A stretch of 11,055 bases of DNA from Bacillota bacterium (GTDB lineage Bacteria; Bacillota; Clostridia; Acetivibrionales; DTU013): assembly GCA_023435805.1 (NCBI GenBank), contig JAEZMC010000080.1, positions 1 to 11,055 on the forward strand, read 5' to 3'. The position numbers and the translations under genes were made by a program. Below the pieces are notes generated by a model that saw only the letters and a program-made list of their open reading frames with translations, ran no database searches and was not told the origin of the DNA. This document shows positions 6,252 to 11,055 of this stretch, one piece after another. The stretch's first letter is position 1; each line of letters opens with the position of its first letter.

Positions 6252-7544
6252 CTATGATGGCAGTCCGAAGGCCGTTTCAATGTCCCTGATCTGTTTTTCG
6301 CCAATCATGACCACTGGCCCCAGGCTTTTGGAGGCAATTAATGCTTTGGCGCTGTATTCCGCTACTTCCAGCCTGTCAAAAGCATTGAGCAGCGAACTGC
6401 CTGTCACTATGATGCAGTCGTTTTCCACCAGAACAATGGGATTGCTCTCTTTAAAAAGGTCCGCCACCATTCCCGGCTGCATGAAGCTCGACCCGAAGGG
6501 GAGCTTTTGGATATTGCGGAGCAGGACATAGCTTTCCGGTATGGTCCTGGAATCGAATTTTTCGTCTGTTACCGCAAAAGCCATAATGGCAGGGGGATGT
6601 GCAATGATGACCGAACGGACGTGCGGGTGCTTTTCATAGATGTATTTGTGCAGCAGGACTGACCGGCTCGGCATTTTGCCCGCTTCCCTCCTGCCACCCT
6701 CGATTCTTACAATGTCGCTGTTTTCAAGATATTTTCTGTCCCTGGCATAAGGCGTTATGATAAAGGAGCCATCATCCAGCTTCATTGAAAAGGTGCCCTG
6801 TGTGCTTGTGAAAAGCTTCTGGTCATAAGCCCGGTGAATCAACCCGCACATTTCCTTGCGCGCCGCTCTCTCCTCGCTGCTGTAGCCTTGAGGAATGAAC
6901 TCCTCCATTTCGACATGCTGTTTGTTTTTGGAAATTTCAATGTGTTTTGCTGTGAGGGACTTCATATTGCCGATTTTATTGGCGTCTATCTCCAGCCTTG
7001 CGCAGAAATCCAACGTTTCAAAGGCCATAAAGGCTTTGAATAGATCCTCTCCCACGACAACCGTTCCATGATTCTCAAGCAGTACCGTATTGATACCTTT
7101 TTTGAGCACCGCCGCAATCTTCGCTCCAAGGTCGTCGCTGCCGGGAAGCCCGTACTCCGCCATGCCGACCTCACCGCAAATCATATTGGCATTGGGGATC
7201 ACCCTGGTGTCGGGAATTTTCCTGACAATGCTGAAGGAAACCAGTGCCGGCGGATGTGCATGGACAATAGCATTGACGTCAGGCCTCTGTGCGTAAATCG
7301 ACTGATGGAAAGGCAGCTCGCTGGACGGCCTGTGTTTGCCGATAACGGTTCCGTCCCGTTTGATCCGCACGATATCCTTCCCGGTCAGGGTACCCTTGTC
7401 CACTCCGGCGGGCGTAATCCATATATCGCCGTTTTCATCCCGTATGGAGAGGTTTCCGCCCGAGGTAGTTGTCATACCGTAGCCGTATATTCTCTCCATG
7501 ATCATGACCAGCTGGTCTGAAGGGTGCAATAAATCAAATCTCAT
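6252..7544 (-). CDS. Double-domain class II aldolase/adducin family protein
   Basis: A 430-residue protein made of two tandem class II aldolase domains; ordinary members (FucA, RhaD, AraD) are about 210-275 residues with one. The first domain (about 1-205) has the full catalytic set: SGGN (28-31), Glu76 in SSELPFH, the zinc ligands His95 and His97 in HAHPP, and His159 in ENHG. The second (about 220-430) keeps the fold landmarks (QGTFS, ITPYARD, IAHPP, VENDC) but has lost most of the site: Ser295 in place of the Glu, Ile314 for the first His and Asp376 for the third, with only His316 kept. It probably cleaves, decarboxylates or epimerises a sugar phosphate via the first domain; the substrate is unknown. 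The start is the ATG at 7544: AGGAG (7554-7558) lies 9 nt upstream, whereas the TTG at 7550 would leave only 3 nt. It follows the esterase gene in an operon. Confidence 0.87.
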   Translation of the reverse strand: MRFDLLHPSDQLVMIMERIYGYGMTTTSGGNLSIRDENGDIWITPAGVDKGTLTGKDIVRIKRDGTVIGKHRPSSELPFHQSIYAQRPDVNAIVHAHPPALVSFSIVRKIPDTRVIPNANMICGEVGMAEYGLPGSDDLGAKIAAVLKKGINTVLLENHGTVVVGEDLFKAFMAFETLDFCARLEIDANKIGNMKSLTAKHIEISKNKQHVEMEEFIPQGYSSEERAARKEMCGLIHRAYDQKLFTSTQGTFSMKLDDGSFIITPYARDRKYLENSDIVRIEGGRREAGKMPSRSVLLHKYIYEKHPHVRSVIIAHPPAIMAFAVTDEKFDSRTIPESYVLLRNIQKLPFGSSFMQPGMVADLFKESNPIVLVENDCIIVTGSSLLNAFDRLEVAEYSAKALIASKSLGPVVMIGEKQIRDIETAFGLPS

Positions 7545-7553
7545 GTGCAATCA

Positions 7554-7558
7554 CTCCT
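7554..7558 (-). promoter_or_regulatory. Ribosome binding site deciding the aldolase start
   Basis: AGGAG on the - strand is 9 nt from the ATG at 7544 and only 3 nt from the upstream in-frame TTG at 7550, so the ATG is the start. Confidence 0.75.
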
Positions 7559-7573
7559 TTAGCTTGCCTGCAT

Positions 7574-7595
7574 GCGGCTGCCTGAACACAGCCGC
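7574..7595 (-). other. Intercistronic GC-rich hairpin
   Basis: GCGGCTG (7574-7580) and CAGCCGC (7589-7595) form a perfect 7-bp stem with an 8-nt loop between the esterase stop (7613) and the aldolase ribosome site. No T tract follows on the - strand, so it looks like an mRNA stability or processing element rather than a terminator. Confidence 0.45.
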
Positions 7596-7612
7596 CCTTT
7601 ATTATGGTATTA

Positions 7613-8458
7613 TTAACAGTCAGTACTGGGGGCAAACCTTTTCAGCCAGTCGATACATAGATCGAACCATTTACCCGCGTACTTGTTGACCTGCCCTTCA
7701 CTGGTCGCCGTCCGTTCGTCACACAGCGATAAACCGTGCACGCCTGATGGAAAAACGTGCAATTCAAAAGGTATGTTGTTTTTCTTCAAGCTCTGTGCAA
7801 ACAACAGTGCGTTTTCCACGGGAACCAGGTCGTCATCAAAAGTATGCCAGATAAAAGACGGAGGTGTGTCACCGTTTACATGCTTTTCAAGAGACAATGC
7901 AGCATATGCGCTTTCTTCCAGGTTTTCGCCGAGAAGGTTGTAGAAGGAACCTCGATGAGCCTGGCCCAGCTGTGATGTAATAACAGGGTAGCAGAGAATG
8001 AGTGCATTGGGTTTGTTCATGCCCTCCCGGATGCCCAGGGTTTCCCGGATCGTTTTTTCCTTCCAGAATACGCCCAGGCTTGCCGCCAGATGCCCTCCCG
8101 CGGAAAAACCGCAAACGGCTATTCCGTCGACGTCGGTATGACATCTGCCCGCATTCTCCCTGATGATGCACATTGCCCTGGAGACATCCAACAGCGGCTG
8201 CGGGTGCTTTACGGCCGGCGCCACTTCATACGTCAGTACGAAAGCATTCAGTCCCTGCGCGGCGAACGCCAGCGCAATCGGCTCTCCTTCTCTTTCAGAT
8301 ACAAAGCCGTACCCTCCTCCCGGACAGACCAGCACAGCCTTACGCTTCCGTGTCGAGGAAATTTCAGGAGTCAGCTCCGGTATATATGCCTTCAAAACTG
8401 CCTTGCCCCTGACAGCTCCTTCAAAGCCATCCCAGATATTTATGCTTGCATGGTACAT
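7613..8458 (-). CDS. Alpha/beta hydrolase, acetyl (xylan) esterase-like
   Basis: A 281-residue hydrolase of the BD-FAE/AxeA-like esterase type. The oxyanion-hole loop CPGGGYG (45-51), the nucleophile elbow GFSAGG (Ser119), the acid loop HTFDDDLVPV (Asp210) and GVHGLSL (His241) supply a complete Ser-Asp-His triad in the expected order. ALILCYPVI and NLLGEN are also typical. There is no signal peptide, so it acts in the cytoplasm, probably removing acetyl or other acyl groups from imported oligosaccharides or sugars; other esterase activity is possible. The ATG at 8458 fits MYHASINIWDGFEG, but the ribosome site is weak (AAAGAG about 10 nt upstream). It is the first gene of a two-gene operon with the double aldolase (68 nt apart), implying that the deacylated sugar may feed the aldolase. 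Confidence 0.85.
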   Translation of the reverse strand: MYHASINIWDGFEGAVRGKAVLKAYIPELTPEISSTRKRKAVLVCPGGGYGFVSEREGEPIALAFAAQGLNAFVLTYEVAPAVKHPQPLLDVSRAMCIIRENAGRCHTDVDGIAVCGFSAGGHLAASLGVFWKEKTIRETLGIREGMNKPNALILCYPVITSQLGQAHRGSFYNLLGENLEESAYAALSLEKHVNGDTPPSFIWHTFDDDLVPVENALLFAQSLKKNNIPFELHVFPSGVHGLSLCDERTATSEGQVNKYAGKWFDLCIDWLKRFAPSTDC

Positions 8459-8839
8459 GTCATCACGCTCTTTCTGTTAATCTTGTCAAACGTTGTTCTC
8501 TCCACCCTATTTTACAACATCAGTACACGTCATCCTACTGAATCATCCGATTTTATCCTGGAACGCACACAAAGGAAATAGCAAACAGTGTTGTACATTT
8601 TTTGTTTAACCCGGTTTTTAGGTGGTAAAAATTTTAGTACCTCGAGGATAAAATAAACTTCATTACTTTTAGAAGGGATTGAGTCCATTGAAAAAGTAAC
8701 CAGGGCATTCGCCTGAAGGAATGAAAGGTGATTTGAAACGAGATTGATTACGGAAAACCAATGTATCGATGCAGGCTAAAGGCCGGATTGGAATGTAACC
8801 ATCCGGCCTGATGCTGTTTTAGGGGATTGCGCAGCCCTA
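8459..8839. other. Intergenic region without a gene
   Basis: About 380 nt separate the TIM-barrel stop from the esterase start. No convincing coding frame is seen on either strand. The left part must hold the esterase promoter; several -10-like AT hexamers occur (such as TAAAAT on the - strand at 8631-8636) but none has a good -35. An imperfect palindrome GGTAAAAATTTTAGTACC lies at 8624-8641. The right part holds the hairpin at 8780-8809. Confidence 0.5.
8780..8809 (-). terminator. Hairpin after the TIM-barrel gene
   Basis: AGGCCGGAT (8780-8788) pairs perfectly with ATCCGGCCT (8801-8809) over a 12-nt loop that can pair further. It starts about 30 nt after the gene's stop. The - strand tail is only TTT, so the signal is GC-rich but short of T; termination is probable. 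Confidence 0.6.
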
Positions 8840-9514
8840 TCAAATGATGTCGTCTGAACTTCTGTATTTATTCATGAGGCCTTTAAAAATTTCAGCCGAG
8901 GTGGGGGGTGTGTAGGTAATGGCATTGGCACCCGCCTCAATGGTACTCAAAATGGATTCCTCCGTAGGACCTCCGGTTGCAATGATCGGTATATCAGGAA
9001 ACTGTTCCCGGATTTTTCTGACAATCCCGATGGTCTTCCCTGCGCCTGAAACATTCAGAATACCTGCCCCAGCAGCAATTCTAGCCGCAACATCCGTGCT
9101 TTCCGAAACAATTGTGACCGCCAGCGGTATATCGATTTTTTCGCTGACCTGAGTGATGATCTCATTCGGTGTCGGAGCATTCACCACTACACCGATCGCA
9201 CCTTGAAACTCCGCATCCATTGCAAGATTTATCACTCTCTGTCCGGTGGTGGTGCCTCCGCCGACACCGCACAGCACAGGTACATCTGAAGCTGAAATGA
9301 TGGCATGCGTAATGACCGGCTGGGGAGTGAACGGATACACTGCAATGATGGCGTTGGCATTACAGTTTTTGATAATGGCTACATCGGTGGAAAAAAGGAA
9401 AGATTTTATCAGCCTGCCGAATATCCTGATACCGCTGGCCTGTGATATTGCTTCCGGAACACGGACCATATGCCTGCGTAAATTGCCTTGTATTTCCGGC
9501 GGGTTTATTTGCAT
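8840..9514 (-). CDS. TIM-barrel (beta/alpha barrel) protein of unknown substrate
   Basis: A 224-residue protein with alternating beta strands and helices typical of a (beta/alpha)8 barrel. Strand-end motifs include NANAIIAVYPF (52-62), a glycine-rich GVGGGTTTG (83-91), GAIGVVVNAPTP (105-116), PLAVTIVSES (130-139), GILNVSGAG (151-159) and a C-terminal ATGGPTEESI ... GANAITYTPP (179-204), which resembles the phosphate-binding strands 7-8 of aldolase, IMP-dehydrogenase and related barrels. I cannot assign a named enzyme; no catalytic Lys of a KDPG-aldolase type is obvious. A phosphorylated ligand and a role in sugar metabolism are inferred from the fold and the neighbours. The ATG at 9514 has AAGGAG (9523-9528) at 8 nt. 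It appears monocistronic, with its own promoter near 9630 and a hairpin after it. Confidence 0.72.
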   Translation of the reverse strand: MQINPPEIQGNLRRHMVRVPEAISQASGIRIFGRLIKSFLFSTDVAIIKNCNANAIIAVYPFTPQPVITHAIISASDVPVLCGVGGGTTTGQRVINLAMDAEFQGAIGVVVNAPTPNEIITQVSEKIDIPLAVTIVSESTDVAARIAAGAGILNVSGAGKTIGIVRKIREQFPDIPIIATGGPTEESILSTIEAGANAITYTPPTSAEIFKGLMNKYRSSDDII

Positions 9515-9580
9515 ACTTGCATCTCCTTTCTGCTGTTTCGATCCGACCAGGCGGGTCCAAAGTCAGACTATGGGCATTTT

Positions 9581-9594
9581 CCGGCTTCAGCCGG
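9581..9594. other. Palindromic hairpin in the TIM-barrel leader
   Basis: CCGGCT and AGCCGG are separated by two bases in the 5' leader of the TIM-barrel gene, about 67 nt upstream of the start. There is no T tract. It may be an operator or a leader stem-loop. Confidence 0.4.
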
Positions 9595-9627
9595 CCTTTG
9601 CCGCATGTCCGATCGATGTCTATCTCC

Positions 9628-9658
9628 ATTATACAAAATAATAGCCGGAACTTGTACA
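9628..9658 (-). promoter_or_regulatory. Promoter of the TIM-barrel gene
   Basis: A perfect TATAAT on the - strand (9628-9633) is preceded by weak -35 choices, GTACAA at 18 nt (9652-9657) or TGTACA at 19 nt (9653-9658). It lies between the terminator of the upstream gene and the coding start and would give a leader of roughly 105 nt. Confidence 0.5.
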
Positions 9659-9686
9659 TACGAATAGAAGAAATTATTGACTTGTC

Positions 9687-9722
9687 AAAAAAAAAGGACG
9701 GGTGTCCATACCCGCCCCGTCC
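9687..9722 (-). terminator. Rho-independent terminator after the oxidoreductase gene
   Basis: On the - strand, GGACGGG (9722-9716) and CCCGTCC (9702-9696) form a 7-bp GC-rich stem followed by T9. Inside it CGGGT/ACCCG (9699-9703 and 9710-9714) is an alternative pairing. It starts 35 nt after the stop at 9758. Confidence 0.9.
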
Positions 9723-9757
9723 TGTGCTTAGCCTTATTGAGCTGGTGCTGCAAGGCT

Positions 9758-10849
9758 TTAAAACACTGTTCCCAGTGCAAAGGCTGCCGGCCGCTCACAG
9801 GTGCTTTTCAGTTCATAATGCCTGCCGTCTTCGGATGCATCATGGAAGCCCTGCATCATATCCAATACATGGTAGGCCATATTCCCGTTCGCCCGGTGTT
9901 TTCCTCCTGCAGCAAGAGCATGGGCCATATCTGCCACGCCTATTCCCCGGCTGTTCTCACTGTAGCCGTATACCAGCGGGATCTCCTTCCATTCGTCCTG
10001 ATTGCGCATGCGGAAAAATACAGGCCCGCCGAAGGTATTTGGATCCGGTACCATCAAAGATCCCTCGCTGCCATATATCTCAATACGCGGAAGGTTTGCG
10101 CTCCAGATGTCAAAGCTGGTGATGACGGTTCCCACGGCACCGTTTTCAAAGTCAAGTATTCCGGTGACATGTGTCGGCACTTCCACATCGATCATTTTGC
10201 CATATTGGGGTTTACTTGTAATCATCCTCTGGGGGAAGGATATCCGCGCGGAGCCTGTGACCCTCCTCACCGGACCCAGCAGTGAAACCAGCGCCGTCAG
10301 ATAATACGGTCCCATGTCGAACATCGGGCCTCCGCCCAGCTGGTAATAGAATTCCGGTGCCGGGTGCCAGCTTTCATGTCCATGGCAGGTCATAAAGGCT
10401 GTTGCGGCCACTGGCGTACCGATCCAGCCGTCATCCACCAGTTTTCTGCAGGTCTGCAGGCCGCCGCCCAGGAAGGTATCCGGTGCACAGCCCACCAGCA
10501 GACCCTTTTCGCTGGCCAGATCCATGACCTTCTTCGCATCCTCGCGGGTAATGGCGAGAGGCTTTTCACAGTGAACATGCTTTCCTGCCTTCAACGCAGC
10601 AAGGTTGACCTCCGTATGCGCTGCAGGAATCGTGAGGTTCACGACGATTTTTATCTCCGGATCGGCCAGCAGCTCCTCAACGGAACAGGCCTTCGGAATA
10701 TTGAACTCCAACGCTCTTTCAACGGCGCGTTCAGGAATCAGATCTGCGCATGCCGCTACCTCTGTAATCTGAAAAGTTTGTGTCAGGTTTTTAAAATAAA
10801 TGCCGCTGATAAAGCCGCAGCCGATAATACCTACTTTAATTTTATCCAT
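9758..10849 (-). CDS. Gfo/Idh/MocA-family oxidoreductase
   Basis: A 363-residue NAD(P)-dependent sugar or inositol dehydrogenase-like enzyme. The N-terminal Rossmann fold shows GIIGCGFIS (7-15), Asp36 at the end of strand beta-2 (favouring NAD over NADP), and HCEKPLAIT (93-101) with the conserved catalytic Lys96. The C-terminal domain carries GGGPMFDMGPYYL (172-184), the substrate-side motif in which Asp178 and Tyr182 occupy positions where many members have Asp and His. The length is normal for the family. Substrate is unknown; oxidation or oxidoreduction of a sugar, glycoside or polyol in the cytoplasm is likely. The ATG at 10849 is chosen because MDKIKVGIIG is the standard N-terminus and GAGG lies 11 nt upstream; the frame stays open 22 codons further, but that would overlap the ThuA gene. 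It follows the ThuA gene by 26 nt and ends its operon. Confidence 0.9.
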   Translation of the reverse strand: MDKIKVGIIGCGFISGIYFKNLTQTFQITEVAACADLIPERAVERALEFNIPKACSVEELLADPEIKIVVNLTIPAAHTEVNLAALKAGKHVHCEKPLAITREDAKKVMDLASEKGLLVGCAPDTFLGGGLQTCRKLVDDGWIGTPVAATAFMTCHGHESWHPAPEFYYQLGGGPMFDMGPYYLTALVSLLGPVRRVTGSARISFPQRMITSKPQYGKMIDVEVPTHVTGILDFENGAVGTVITSFDIWSANLPRIEIYGSEGSLMVPDPNTFGGPVFFRMRNQDEWKEIPLVYGYSENSRGIGVADMAHALAAGGKHRANGNMAYHVLDMMQGFHDASEDGRHYELKSTCERPAAFALGTVF

Positions 10850-10875
10850 TACTGCACCATCCTCTATAAGAAAAA

Positions 10876-11055
10876 TTAAAACATTTTGGCGTCGCTCTTG
10901 AACTGTTCCGCACACAGGCCGTCTCTCACTGCAATGTCCTTGCCTTCAGCCGCCCAGAGGAATCCCCTTCTCATCAGTTCCAGCGCGGAAGGGATGTCAA
11001 AGATATCGGCATGATGTCCCAGTGAGTTGTAGAACACACGGCCATGCCCCCACTT
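10876..11055 (-). CDS. ThuA-domain protein, C-terminal fragment
   Basis: The last 59 codons and TAA stop of a gene entering from the right edge. GRVFYNSLGHH, FDIPSALELMRRGFLWAA match the end of ThuA-like (trehalose-utilisation, class I glutamine-amidotransferase-like fold) proteins, where a GRVFY.SLGH strand and a RRGxxWA helix close the domain. ThuA proteins are often next to Gfo/Idh/MocA oxidoreductases in sugar-catabolic operons, as here with 26 nt between genes, and have been implicated in disaccharide catabolism through 3-keto derivatives. That pairing supports a keto-sugar type pathway, but the window shows too little to name the substrate. Confidence 0.8.
   Translation of the reverse strand, partial: KWGHGRVFYNSLGHHADIFDIPSALELMRRGFLWAAEGKDIAVRDGLCAEQFKSDAKMF

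Noticed and set aside
7545..7550. TTG start for the double aldolase
   Set aside because: It would leave only 3 nt to the AGGAG site; the ATG at 7544 is at 9 nt.
8484..8497. Possible catabolite-response (cre/LacI-like) site around AACGTT upstream of the esterase
   Set aside because: The flanking bases do not fit the TGNAANCG half-site on either strand, so only the short core matches.
8690..8760. Possible riboswitch or small RNA in the 380-nt gap
   Set aside because: I found only short pairings and no recognisable aptamer core, and it is not in a leader position for a + strand gene.
9442..10285. Long + strand open frames (226 and 202 codons) opposite the oxidoreductase and TIM-barrel genes
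   Set aside because: They are antisense to well-supported genes, cross terminator and promoter sequence, and their translations are Cys/Pro/His/Arg-rich with no domain pattern.
10850..10915. 22-codon N-terminal extension of the oxidoreductase
   Set aside because: It overlaps the ThuA coding end and lacks family similarity; the ATG at 10849 gives the standard N-terminus.

Overview
The window looks like chromosomal DNA from a low-to-mid-GC Firmicute, most likely a gut- or rumen-type Clostridia (Lachnospiraceae-like) bacterium. The basis is the strong AGGAGG-type ribosome binding sites, GTG start use, sigma-A style promoter hexamers, rho-independent hairpins with T tracts, an ECF sigma/DUF4179 pair, and several sugar-catabolic families typical of that group. 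No tRNA, rRNA, CRISPR array or insertion sequence was seen.

Layout. Left block, + strand (1-2597): the 3' half of a short-chain dehydrogenase closely resembling sorbitol-6-phosphate 2-dehydrogenase, a PHP-domain metal-dependent phosphoesterase-like protein, and a DeoR-family repressor that also has its own promoter, closed by a terminator. Next (2697-3962, +) is an orphan, AT-rich, stand-alone condensation/acyltransferase-like protein with an HxxxDG motif. It converges on a - strand pair: an ECF-type sigma factor (5971-5507) and, 3 nt downstream, a DUF4179 membrane protein (5503-4082) that is probably its anti-sigma partner. The convergent junction (3957-4073) holds degenerate CCTTAAAG repeats and two overlapping hairpins.

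Right block, all - strand, read from the right edge inward: the C-terminus of a ThuA-domain protein (entering at 11055), a Gfo/Idh/MocA-family oxidoreductase, a terminator, an unassigned TIM-barrel protein with its own promoter, a hairpin, a gap of about 380 nt, then an acetyl-esterase-like alpha/beta hydrolase and a double-domain class II aldolase whose C-terminal copy has lost most catalytic residues, followed by a terminator.

Together the genes look like two carbohydrate or sugar-derivative catabolic neighbourhoods (sugar-phosphate oxidation with phosphoester hydrolysis under a DeoR repressor; deacetylation, aldol cleavage and sugar oxidation) separated by an envelope-signalling sigma pair and an acyltransferase of possibly foreign origin. 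Exact substrates cannot be read from the sequence. I did not find a clear new defence or mobile system. The points most worth a second look are the pseudo-duplicated aldolase, the orphan TIM-barrel protein, the PHP protein beside the sugar-phosphate dehydrogenase, and the AT-rich condensation protein.
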